Shown one piece after another: positions 41,879 through 49,870 of a stretch of 64,000 nucleotides of DNA. The position numbers were made by a program, and so were the translations under genes. Position 1 is the first letter of the stretch; every line of letters begins with the position of its first letter. Origin of the DNA: Shimia sediminis (lineage in GTDB: Bacteria > Pseudomonadota > Alphaproteobacteria > Rhodobacterales > Rhodobacteraceae); assembly GCF_003990645.1 (NCBI RefSeq), contig NZ_RYZK01000001.1, positions 496,001 to 560,000 of the forward strand. The letters are read 5' to 3'. Below the pieces are notes generated by a model. That model searched no databases, had not been told where the DNA came from, and saw nothing but the letters and a program-made list of their open reading frames with translations.

Positions 41879-42903
41879 GTCGCCTGCAGATCCACCGTGC
41901 CGCGCTGCCCCAAATCCGCTTTATGCGCCTCAAGAAACGCCGAGGCCGCCTCCTGACCCGCCCGGCGCAACTCTCCCAGAATATAGGACGTCGGTACGGT
42001 CTTGGTGGCCACCGACAGATCATTCATCAGCGCATCATCGGCGATCATATGCACCTTGACCGCCTTCATGTCTCCTTCAATCAATGCGCCGCTGTCCAGC
42101 AACCGCTGCACAAAGGAAATCGCCCGCAACTCGCCCAATAGCGCTGCGTTGAAACTGATCTCATTGATGCGGCTGTGAATCTGCTGCGGCGTCACCGGCT
42201 TTTCCTCGCGCACCAACGGGTTGATGTTGATGATCACCACATCATCCGGCAGATCCTTGTGAAACAGTGGAAACAGCGCCGGGTTGCCGGTATAGCCGCC
42301 ATCCCAATAGGCTTCTTTCCGGCCCGTCTCGGGATCGTCGATCTCCACCGCCTGAAACATGGTCGGCAAACAGGCCGAGGCCAGAATCGCCTCGGTACTG
42401 ATCTCGTCGCGGGTAAAGACCCGCGCCTTGCCGGTGCGCACATTGGTGGCACAGACAAACAACCGCGGCCCCGCTTCGGCGCAAACCTCGCCAAAGTCAA
42501 AAGCCTCGACCACCGGCTGCAACGGGTTCTGATAAAGTGGCCCGTAATGATAGGGTGACACCAGCCGCGACCAGGTTTCGCCCATGACATAAGGCAGGGA
42601 AAACTCCATCGCCCGCGCCACGCCCCCCGGTCCGATCCCGGTCAGCCAGGCGCTCAGCGCATCGCCCTGCAGCGCGCCCATGCGAGTCCACAGCGCCTCA
42701 AGACTCTCCAGCGCCCCGTCACGCCCCGCCCGGATCAGGCCCGACTTCAACGCCGCCCCGTTCAGCGCCCCCGCCGAGGTGCCGGTGATCCCGGCAATCT
42801 CGATCTCGGGGTCCTGCAACAGAACCTCCAGCGCGCCCCAGGTGAACGCCCCATGGGCCCCGCCCCCCTGCAAGGCCAGATTGATCCGCTTCACCTCAGC
42901 CAT
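41869..42903 (-). CDS. Patatin-like phospholipase
   Basis: This 344-residue patatin-domain hydrolase has an oxyanion-hole GGGAHGAF (13-20), a nucleophile GTSAGAL (Ser43) and a catalytic Asp in DGGYTGNP. It probably hydrolyses membrane lipids or acyl esters; the substrate is unknown. The ATG at 42903 has GAGGGG 8 nt upstream; longer in-frame starts run into repeat sequence and are rejected. It follows bdhA on the same strand with 85 nt and a repeat element between. Confidence 0.88.
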   Translation of the reverse strand: MAEVKRINLALQGGGAHGAFTWGALEVLLQDPEIEIAGITGTSAGALNGAALKSGLIRAGRDGALESLEALWTRMGALQGDALSAWLTGIGPGGVARAMEFSLPYVMGETWSRLVSPYHYGPLYQNPLQPVVEAFDFGEVCAEAGPRLFVCATNVRTGKARVFTRDEISTEAILASACLPTMFQAVEIDDPETGRKEAYWDGGYTGNPALFPLFHKDLPDDVVIININPLVREEKPVTPQQIHSRINEISFNAALLGELRAISFVQRLLDSGALIEGDMKAVKVHMIADDALMNDLSVATKTVPTSYILGELRRAGQEAASAFLEAHKADLGQRGTVDLQATYR

Positions 42904-42918
42904 CTGTATCGCCCCTCG

Positions 42919-42950
42919 CTTCTTTTGGCCAAAAATATCCCGGGGGAGGC
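42919..42950 (+). repeat. Intergenic repeat, copy 3
   Basis: This copy reads CTTCTTTTGGCC, AAAAATATCC, CGGGGGAGGC and is followed by a GC-rich inverted region ending in GGGGGCAGCGCCCCC. It lies between bdhA and the patatin gene. On the minus strand it resembles a GC hairpin followed by TATTTTT. Confidence 0.65.
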
Positions 42951-42988
42951 GCCCCTCGGGGGCGACGGGGGCAGCGCCCCCAAACCGC

Positions 42989-43762
42989 TTACAAAGCGGT
43001 CCAGCCACCATCGACGCTGATCGTGGTGCCGGTGATCTGAGCCGCAGCGTCAGAGCACAAGAACACCGTGGTGCCCCCCAATTGCTCGACCGTGGCAAAT
43101 TCCTTGGACGGTTGCCGCGTCAGCATCACGTTCTTCACCACCTCTTCGCGGCTCATGTTGTACTCGCGCATGGTGTCCGGGATCTGCGCCTCAACCAGCG
43201 GAGTCAGCACGTAACCGGGGCAAATCGCATTGCAGGTGATCGGCTCCTGCGCGGTTTCCAGCGCCACGGTCTTCGACATGCCCACCACGCCATGTTTCGC
43301 CGCAATATAGGCCGCCTTGAACGGCGAGGCCGTCAGCCCATGCGCACTGGCGATGTTCACAATCCGCCCCCAGCCGCGCGCCCGCATCCCCGGCAGCGCC
43401 GCCGCCATGGTGTGAAAGGCTGAATTCATGTTGATCGCAATGATCGCGTCCCACTTTTCCACCGGGAACTCGTCAATCGGCGCCACGTGCTGAATGCCCG
43501 CATTGTTGACCAGGATATCGCAGCCCCCGGCCGTTTCGATCAACGCCCGACATTCCGCGCCCTTGGACATATCCGCCTTGATATAGCGCGCGCCCACACC
43601 AAACTCTTCCGCGATCGACGCCGCCAGCGCGTGATCCTCCTCGCGATCCGTGAACGAGTTCAAAACCACATCCGCCCCGGCCTTTGCCAGTTCCCGTGCG
43701 ATCCCCAACCCAATGCCCGAGTTTGATCCGGTGATGATTGCGCTTTTGCCAGCAAGTGTCAT
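42989..43762 (-). CDS. bdhA: 3-hydroxybutyrate dehydrogenase
   Basis: This 257-residue short-chain dehydrogenase has TGSNSGIG (11-18), NNAG, and the catalytic Ser...YxxxK in AYIAAKHG. The segments NAICPGYVLTPLVE and QIPD match the D-3-hydroxybutyrate dehydrogenase family, which oxidises 3-hydroxybutyrate from PHB turnover to acetoacetate. A GAGGGC site precedes the ATG at 43762. PHB genes are not adjacent. Confidence 0.88.
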   Translation of the reverse strand: MTLAGKSAIITGSNSGIGLGIARELAKAGADVVLNSFTDREEDHALAASIAEEFGVGARYIKADMSKGAECRALIETAGGCDILVNNAGIQHVAPIDEFPVEKWDAIIAINMNSAFHTMAAALPGMRARGWGRIVNIASAHGLTASPFKAAYIAAKHGVVGMSKTVALETAQEPITCNAICPGYVLTPLVEAQIPDTMREYNMSREEVVKNVMLTRQPSKEFATVEQLGGTTVFLCSDAAAQITGTTISVDGGWTAL

Positions 43763-44070
43763 GGTATGCCCTCTCATATCTGATTTGCGCACATCCTATC
43801 ATGCTGCGCGCGCAAAATAAGAGGGAAGCGCCCCGGCACGTATTCCTACGTACCCTTGCCGGTCACCCCAGCCATAAACCAAAAAAAACCCCGGCCGAAG
43901 CCGGGGTATAGTCATTGAGGCAGGTTTCATACAGGCAAGAAACCTATCGAGCAGTGCGACCTTTATAAGCAATCCCACGCCGAGAGTCCAAGCTAAAAGT
44001 TTGATAAGGTTGGAATCCCCGGTTACCAATAGGGCCAATAAAAACAGGCACAGGCAGGATTGTTCCCCAA
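43763..44070. other. 308-nt intergenic region between bdhA and a binding-protein gene
   Basis: It contains the divergent promoters of bdhA and the solute-binding protein gene, a strong minus-strand terminator (43881-43907), and an AGGTTTC-N10-GAAACCT inverted repeat near 43923-43946. A 55-codon minus-strand frame (43944-44111) ends 36 nt before the terminator; I do not call it as a gene. Confidence 0.5.
43881..43907 (-). terminator. Strong orphan terminator
   Basis: On the minus strand ACCCCGGC-TTCG-GCCGGGGT forms an 8-bp stem with a tetraloop and is followed by eight T residues. No convincing gene lies upstream on that strand within 200 nt; the binding-protein gene there is on the other strand. 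It may end a small RNA or a very small gene. Confidence 0.85.
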
Positions 44071-45888
44071 ATGCGACCAGTATGTTTCTCACGATTCCGC
44101 GCCGTGCTCATGGCCGCAACCCTGTTTTCTATGGGCCAGACCGTTAACGCGGAACCCTCGCATGGAATCGCCATGTACGGCGATCCTGCACTGCCCGCCG
44201 ATTTCACCGCCCTGCCCTATGCCAACCCCGACGCGCCCAAGGGCGGGCGAATCGTCACCGGAAACACCGGCGGATTCGATTCGCTCAATCCCTTCGTACG
44301 CAAAGGCACCCCGCCCTGGCAGCTGCGCCACCTCACCCACGAATCGCTGATGGGCCGCAACTGGGACGAACCCTTTTCGCTCTATGGCCTGCTCGCCGAA
44401 ACCATCGAGACCAGCCCGGATCGCGACTGGGTCGCCTTCACCCTGCGCCCCGAGGCACGCTTTTCCGATGGCACCCCGGTCACTGTCGAGGACGTGATCT
44501 GGTCCTACGAAACCCTCGGCACCATCGGCCACCCGCGCTACCTCGGTCTCTGGTCCAAGATCGACCGGATCGAGGCCACCGGCCCCCGCACGGTGCGCTT
44601 TACCTTCAACACCCCCGACCGTGAACTGGCGCTGATCGTCGGCCTGCGCCCGATCCTGCAAAAGGCCCAGTGGCAGGACCGCAGCTTTGCCGACGCCACC
44701 CTCTCGGACATCCCCCTTGGCAGCGCGCCCTACGTGATCTCGCACTTCGATCCCGGCCGCCAGGTCACCCTGACCCGCAACCCCGACTACTGGGGCCGCG
44801 ACCTGCCCCTGCGTCGCGGCACCGCCAACTTCGATGAAATCCGCATCGACTTTTATGGCGACGGCGACGTCATGTTCGAAGCCTTCAAGGCTGGCGCGAT
44901 CAGCTACTACCGCGAGTTCAACGCCGAAAGCTGGGCCAGCAACTACAACTTCCCGGCCATCACCTCGGGCCGCATGACAAAATCCGAAATCCCCCATGCC
45001 AAACCCTCGGGCATCACCGGCCTCGCCATGAACACCCGCCGCGCGCCCTTTGACGATATCCGCGTGCGCGACGCGCTGATCCATGCCTTCAACTTCGAGT
45101 TCATCGCCGACACGCTGATCGGCGGCCGCCAGCCCCGCATCTCGTCCTATTTCTCCGGCTCCTACCTCGCCATGCACGATGGCCCCGCCAGCGCTGAGGT
45201 CGCCGCCCGCCTTGCCCCCTATGCCGGGACCCTGCCTAGGGACGTTCTGGACGACTACGATCTGCCCGCCTCCGACGGCAGCAGCCGCAACCGCAAGAAC
45301 ATGCGCCGCGCCATGCAGCTGATGTCGGCAGCCGGCTACGAGGTCAAAGACGGCATCATGACCGCCCCTGACGGCACGCCGCTGACCTTTGACATCCTCC
45401 TGCGCCAGGGCGACACCCAGAACAAGGCCATCGTTGACCTCTACCGAAAATCGCTCGAAAAACTGGGGGTCTTCGTCACGATCACCACCGTGGACAGCGC
45501 GCAATACACCCAGCGGATCGCCGAATTCGACTTTGACATGACCGACACCCGCCGCGCCCTCTCGCTCAGCCCCGGCAACGAACAGGCGCTCTACTGGGGC
45601 AGTGCTGCCGCCGACCAGCCCGGCTCGCGCAATCTCATGGGCATCCGCTCCCCCGCCATCGACGCGCTGGTCACCCAGCTCACCGCCAGCACCCGGTCCG
45701 AGGACTTTCGCGCCGCCGCCCAGGCGCTGGATCGCGCCCTGACAACAGGCCGCTACGTCATCCCGATCTGGTCCTTTGCCGTGGGCCGCATCGCCCATGA
45801 CGCCAACCTGCACTACCCCGACACCCTGCCGCTCTACGGCGATGGAGTCGAATGGCTTCCCGGTGTGTGGTGGCACGAGGCCCCCTGA
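44071..45888 (+). CDS. Family 5 extracellular solute-binding protein (YejA-like)
   Basis: This 605-residue periplasmic binding protein has a signal peptide ending QTVNA before EPSHG. The SBP_bac_5 fold motifs include PRTVRFTFNTPDRELAL and AALALDR-like segments in the C-terminal lobe. It resembles the YejA/oligopeptide binding proteins. No permease or ATPase genes follow, so it is an orphan that must feed a transporter encoded elsewhere. The ribosome site is weak. Confidence 0.88.
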   Translation: MRPVCFSRFRAVLMAATLFSMGQTVNAEPSHGIAMYGDPALPADFTALPYANPDAPKGGRIVTGNTGGFDSLNPFVRKGTPPWQLRHLTHESLMGRNWDEPFSLYGLLAETIETSPDRDWVAFTLRPEARFSDGTPVTVEDVIWSYETLGTIGHPRYLGLWSKIDRIEATGPRTVRFTFNTPDRELALIVGLRPILQKAQWQDRSFADATLSDIPLGSAPYVISHFDPGRQVTLTRNPDYWGRDLPLRRGTANFDEIRIDFYGDGDVMFEAFKAGAISYYREFNAESWASNYNFPAITSGRMTKSEIPHAKPSGITGLAMNTRRAPFDDIRVRDALIHAFNFEFIADTLIGGRQPRISSYFSGSYLAMHDGPASAEVAARLAPYAGTLPRDVLDDYDLPASDGSSRNRKNMRRAMQLMSAAGYEVKDGIMTAPDGTPLTFDILLRQGDTQNKAIVDLYRKSLEKLGVFVTITTVDSAQYTQRIAEFDFDMTDTRRALSLSPGNEQALYWGSAAADQPGSRNLMGIRSPAIDALVTQLTASTRSEDFRAAAQALDRALTTGRYVIPIWSFAVGRIAHDANLHYPDTLPLYGDGVEWLPGVWWHEAP

Positions 45889-45920
45889 CTTCATCTTGCC
45901 AAAAATACTCCGGGGTGAAT
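45889..45920 (+). repeat. Intergenic repeat, copy 4
   Basis: This copy reads CTTCATCTTGCC, AAAAATACTCC, GGGGTGAA and begins one base after the binding-protein stop codon. It is followed by a GGCCGCAGGCC hairpin and GGGGCAGCGCCCC, as in copy 3. It lies in a convergent region with the P450 gene. Confidence 0.65.
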
Positions 45921-45958
45921 GGGCCGCAGGCCCAGAGGGGCAGCGCCCCTCCTTTCGA

Positions 45959-47326
45959 TCACCGCCGCGAGATCTGCAACAGGATGCCATCCCTGGCCCG
46001 CACCGTCAGATGCGCCTGCGGCACCGGTTCCTGCCCCGCGACCACATCAAACCGGAACGCCCGCACCAGGAGCGACAGGATCAGCGGCCCCTCGATCATG
46101 GCAAAGGCCGACCCGGGGCACACACGTTGCCCGGAAGAAAACGGCATATAGGCTTTCCTCAGACATTCCTTGCCGTTCTCGGTCTGGAACCGTGCGGGGT
46201 CAAATTCATCCGGGCGCTCCCACATCCGCTCATGACGGTGCAGATGCCAGGGGCTCAGCACGATCTGGCTGCCTTTCGGCACCTCGCGCCCCCGGAACTG
46301 TTCCGGACAGGCCGCCTCGCGCACCATCATCGGCACCGGCGTATATAGCCGCATCGCCTCGCGGAACACATCCCGCGACACCCGCAGTTTGCTCACCGCC
46401 GAGAAATAGATCTTGCCGGGGTCCATCACCTCTTTGGCCTCATCCGCCAGCTTTTCCTGCCACTCCGGATAGCGCGCCAACAGGTACAAGGCCCAGGCCA
46501 GCGCCGAGGCACTGGTCTCATGCCCAGCCAGAAAGAAAATCGCCACCTGGTCGACCATCTCGTCGGTGTCGAACACATCCCCCGTCAGCGGGTCCTCGGT
46601 GGTCATGATCTTGGTCGCCAGATCATCCGGCGCCGTGCCCGCCTTGATCTCGGCCATCCGCGCTGCGGTCAGCTGCTGGATCAACCCGCGGATTTTTTGC
46701 GCCGTCTCGCGAGTCTTGCGGCTGTGAAACCGCGGCATCCACTTTGGCAGCGGCAACAGCGCGCCCAGGTTCACCACCGGCTGCGCATGCTGGTGCTCGC
46801 GAAAGGTCGAGAACACCGCACCCGCCACCTCATGCTCAATCGGGATTGAAAACAACGTGCGAAAGATCACATCCGCCGCCGCATGGCTGGTCTCAGCCTC
46901 GATCTCGACCGGCCCCTGATCCACCATTGTGTCCAGCCGCTCAACCGCCGCAACACCGGCATCCCACATCGCCGGAAACGTGTCGCGCAACCGCCCGCCC
47001 TCGAACGCCGGGTCAATGATGCGCCTCTGCCGCTTCCAGACATCGCCATTGGTGATGAAGACCGAATTCCCCAGCAGGGGAAACAACCCCTCGCGCACCC
47101 GGTCGGACTTGGGAAAGTCATCGGGGCGCCCCTTTAGCACCAGGTCAATCAACTCGGGGTCATTGCACATGTAGCTGCGGAAAAACGGCGTGCGAAACTC
47201 GGCCATCCACGCACGGTACAGCCGCGCAGGCTGCGCCGACAGGATGTCCTTGCGAAACAGCCGGAAATACTTCCACAGGCTGACCTTATCCGGTCTCGTG
47301 GCGGGTTTGGGGGGCAGATCAACCAT
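45959..47326 (-). CDS. Cytochrome P450
   Basis: This 455-residue P450 has the I-helix motif AGHETS at 267-272, ExxR at Glu323-Arg326 and the heme loop PFSSGQRVCPG with the heme-ligand Cys403. It has no membrane anchor. Redox partners are not adjacent. It overlaps the upstream hydrolase gene by 8 nt, so the pair is co-translated and may act on a shared lipophilic substrate, which is inference. The substrate is unknown. Confidence 0.92.
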   Translation of the reverse strand: MVDLPPKPATRPDKVSLWKYFRLFRKDILSAQPARLYRAWMAEFRTPFFRSYMCNDPELIDLVLKGRPDDFPKSDRVREGLFPLLGNSVFITNGDVWKRQRRIIDPAFEGGRLRDTFPAMWDAGVAAVERLDTMVDQGPVEIEAETSHAAADVIFRTLFSIPIEHEVAGAVFSTFREHQHAQPVVNLGALLPLPKWMPRFHSRKTRETAQKIRGLIQQLTAARMAEIKAGTAPDDLATKIMTTEDPLTGDVFDTDEMVDQVAIFFLAGHETSASALAWALYLLARYPEWQEKLADEAKEVMDPGKIYFSAVSKLRVSRDVFREAMRLYTPVPMMVREAACPEQFRGREVPKGSQIVLSPWHLHRHERMWERPDEFDPARFQTENGKECLRKAYMPFSSGQRVCPGSAFAMIEGPLILSLLVRAFRFDVVAGQEPVPQAHLTVRARDGILLQISRR

Positions 47327-48533
47327 CGCTCACCTCGGTAAATCTGTTCACCGCCGTCTCGATCCGGCTCGCCGAGGCCTTGCGCCCCTCAAAGCGTGCG
47401 CCCAGCGTTTTTGGCCCTGCGGTGACGCGGAAATAGTCATAGTCACCGGGCCTGTCAAAGGCGCAAAGATACTGAAAATGCAGCCTGAAAAACCGCCAGC
47501 GCAGCTCTTTCCAACGCTCCGGGCTCAGGGTCTGGGTAAAGGCCGCACTCAGCACCAGCGGCCAGCGTTTGCCACTCTCCGGTGCGACACCCGAGACCGA
47601 AACCGGATCGCACAAAGCAAAGGCACAGCCATCCCCCGGCGCCGTCACATCCACCCAAGCCATGTCCTGGGTCGACAAAAACCTCAAATCGCCGCGCAAC
47701 CGATGCGCCTCTGACAGGAACGACACCATCGGCACCACCTGCCCCAGCGACAGGAAACTCAACACTGGCCCTGTGTCCGGCACGCGGCCCCCCCGGATCA
47801 GATCCGCCAGGATCGACACCGCCAGATGCGCGCCCGAGGAATGGCCGATCACCAGAACCTCATCAGCATCCCCCTCCAGCGCCTCGGCAATCCGGTCGGC
47901 AAACTCCGCCATCCGCGCTTCCAGCTCGGGCGGGTTCGCCCCCTTGGACTGCGCCGAATAGGCATAATCATGCATCAGGTAATAGGCGAACAGCTTGTTG
48001 TCCTTCTTGCGAAACCAGTTCAGCAGGAACGGCACGATCACCAGCCCGCCCCAGGCGGTCCAATCGGGCAACCAGATCGCCAGAAGCCGCCCCAACCCAT
48101 AGGCCGCCAGCAATGAAATCAGCAGCTGCACCAGCAGAAACACCACCGGATAAAGTGCCGCAATCACCGGCCCTTTGCGCAGTTTCATCAACCGCCCCAA
48201 CGCGCCGCTGGCAATATAGGTCCAGGCCGTGCGCGCCAGCTGCACATAGGTCGCGGTGATCCCCAACCCCATGCTGTCGCGCACAATATCGGACCAGACC
48301 AGCACCTCGAAATCGGCCTGCGTCACGCCACCTTCGATGCGCCCCTCGACATGCCAGCCATAGGGGCCACCGCCCTGTTTGGGCGACAAGGCGATCTCGT
48401 ATCCGGAAATCTCGCCCTGTGCCGCGCCCTCCTTGCGGTAGAGCTCGCGGTAACGACGGGGATGAATGGGGTCATAGCCGGGAATGTAAAACACCCGGCG
48501 GCTTTTCACATCAATGTGCCCAGCCTCAGCCAT
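47319..48533 (-). CDS. Membrane-associated alpha/beta hydrolase
   Basis: This 404-residue protein has two central membrane segments (about 123-145 and 158-173) and an alpha/beta hydrolase-like nucleophile elbow GHSSGAH (Ser232). The early part contains YIPGYDPIHPRRY, possibly the oxyanion region. The arrangement, a hydrolase with an internal hydrophobic hairpin, suggests an inner-membrane esterase or lipase. It is the first gene of a two-gene unit with the P450. Confidence 0.75.
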   Translation of the reverse strand: MAEAGHIDVKSRRVFYIPGYDPIHPRRYRELYRKEGAAQGEISGYEIALSPKQGGGPYGWHVEGRIEGGVTQADFEVLVWSDIVRDSMGLGITATYVQLARTAWTYIASGALGRLMKLRKGPVIAALYPVVFLLVQLLISLLAAYGLGRLLAIWLPDWTAWGGLVIVPFLLNWFRKKDNKLFAYYLMHDYAYSAQSKGANPPELEARMAEFADRIAEALEGDADEVLVIGHSSGAHLAVSILADLIRGGRVPDTGPVLSFLSLGQVVPMVSFLSEAHRLRGDLRFLSTQDMAWVDVTAPGDGCAFALCDPVSVSGVAPESGKRWPLVLSAAFTQTLSPERWKELRWRFFRLHFQYLCAFDRPGDYDYFRVTAGPKTLGARFEGRKASASRIETAVNRFTEVSDG

Positions 48534-48637
48534 ATGACCTCTCTCACTTCAAGGGTCACACTAGCCGTCCAGTTGGGCGGAAGTAAGTCAAAACAGCGTC
48601 CCGAAAGATACCGATTTGCTGCGCCTTTTGAGGCTCT

Positions 48638-49390
48638 TCAGCCGATCTCGGCCATCGCCGGAAAGGTTTCCAGCAACCAATAGGAAAACGCCGCAAAACC
48701 GCCCGTCAGCATCAACAGACCAATCGTCCACAGCAACAGCCCCATGACCTTCTCGATCTGTTCCATATGCCGCTTCATCCAGGTCATCACCCCGCCCAAC
48801 CGCGGCAAAAAGGCCGCGACCAGCAGGAACGGAATGCCCAACCCGATGGCATAGACCCCCAGCAACAGCGTGCCCCGCGTCAGGGACGCCTCCGAGGCCG
48901 CCAGCGACAGGATCGCCCCCAGCTGCGGGCCGATGCACGGCGTCCAGCCAAAGGCAAAGGCCAGCCCGAGGATATAGGCCCCAAAGGCGCTGCCCCCCTT
49001 GTCCCCGACATCCAGCCGCGCCTCGCGATCCAGAAACCCGATCCGATAGACGCCAACGAAATGCGCGCCAAAAATCATCACCACGATACCGGCAACCGTG
49101 TTCAGAGTGCTCTGATATTGCAGGAACATCGTGCCAATGGCCGAGGCCGTGAACCCCAGGAACAAAAACACAGTCGACAGGCCCATGACAAAGAACAGCG
49201 CCGTCGTCACCACCTTGTTGCGCGACGCCTTGCCCTCGGACATGTCGCTGATCGACACGCCACTCATATAGGCCAGATAAGGCGGCACAACCGGCAGAAC
49301 ACAAGGGCTCAGAAACGAGATCCCCCCGGCCAAAAGCGCCACAAACATCGCAGGCAACAACCCCGCGTCGATGATTTCGATTCCAAACAT
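48638..49390 (-). CDS. ccdA: Cytochrome c biogenesis protein CcdA
   Basis: CcdA carries reducing equivalents across the inner membrane from thioredoxin to periplasmic targets in cytochrome c maturation. 250 residues with six helices. The redox cysteines are Cys30 in SPCVLPVVPPYL and Cys152 in GWTPCIGP. It is divergent from tusA and has no other ccm genes next to it. The di-heme peroxidase in this window would be among the c-type cytochromes needing such a system. Confidence 0.93.
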   Translation of the reverse strand: MFGIEIIDAGLLPAMFVALLAGGISFLSPCVLPVVPPYLAYMSGVSISDMSEGKASRNKVVTTALFFVMGLSTVFLFLGFTASAIGTMFLQYQSTLNTVAGIVVMIFGAHFVGVYRIGFLDREARLDVGDKGGSAFGAYILGLAFAFGWTPCIGPQLGAILSLAASEASLTRGTLLLGVYAIGLGIPFLLVAAFLPRLGGVMTWMKRHMEQIEKVMGLLLWTIGLLMLTGGFAAFSYWLLETFPAMAEIG

Positions 49391-49483
49391 ACCGCCCTCT
49401 TACTGCATCCTCAGACCAAGGTCACGAGGCCCTCCTGTCACATCTCTGTGGACAGCCCCCGCCCTCGCGCATATGTGACATTC

Positions 49484-49708
49484 ATGACGATAGATATCGA
49501 CGCCATCGGCCTGTTGTGCCCCCTGCCCGTGCTGAAACTGCGCAAGCGCCTGAAACCGCTCGCACCGGGCACGCGCGTGCGTCTCCTGGCCGATGATCCC
49601 GCCGCCATCGTCGATGTGCCACACTTCTGCAACGAAAGCGGCCACAGCCTGATCGACAGCAGCGACTCGCAGGGCACCCTCACCTTCGTGATCGAAAAAC
49701 GCGGCTGA
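49484..49708 (+). CDS. TusA family sulfur carrier protein
   Basis: This 74-residue protein has the family N-terminal motif LCPLPVLKLRK with the reactive Cys12. TusA-type proteins relay persulfide sulfur to tRNA thiolation, molybdenum cofactor or sulfur oxidation pathways; which applies here is unclear. A second cysteine lies in HFCNES. It is divergent from ccdA; the shared 93-nt region may hold both promoters. Confidence 0.88.
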   Translation: MTIDIDAIGLLCPLPVLKLRKRLKPLAPGTRVRLLADDPAAIVDVPHFCNESGHSLIDSSDSQGTLTFVIEKRG

Positions 49709-49723
49709 CCCCGCGCGCCCCTG

Positions 49724-49756
49724 CTTCGTATTGCCAAAAATACTCCCGCCGGAGGC
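49724..49756 (+). repeat. Intergenic repeat, copy 5
   Basis: This copy is identical over 33 bp to copy 1: CTTCGTATTGCC, AAAAATACTCC, CGCCGGAGGC. It lies 15 nt after the tusA stop. Confidence 0.75.
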
Positions 49757-49822
49757 GCCTGCGCGGGCCACGGGCGCACCGCTTGCGGCTCTCGCACGCA
49801 CGATGGCCACGGGCACCAAAAG

Positions 49823-49853
49823 AAAACCCCGGGGGTCGATCCCCCGGGGTTTT
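49823..49853. terminator. Bidirectional terminator between tusA and rne
   Basis: AAAACCCCGGGGG and CCCCCGGGGTTTT form a perfect 13-bp stem around TCGAT. A-rich and T-rich flanks on both sides let it work for rne on the minus strand (18 nt after its stop) and for tusA on the plus strand. Confidence 0.9.
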
Positions 49854-49870
49854 CTGTTTCGTTCAAGCGT

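Noticed and set aside
43944-44111. 55-codon minus-strand ORF before the orphan terminator
   Set aside because: No family, no clear ribosome site, and it overlaps the binding-protein start in antisense. The terminator is kept as a finding, but the ORF is not called as a gene.
44089-45990. Very long antisense open frame opposite the solute-binding protein gene
   Set aside because: The binding protein has a signal peptide, family motifs and full length. The antisense frame is a composition artefact of GC-rich codons and is Ala/Gly-rich without a family.
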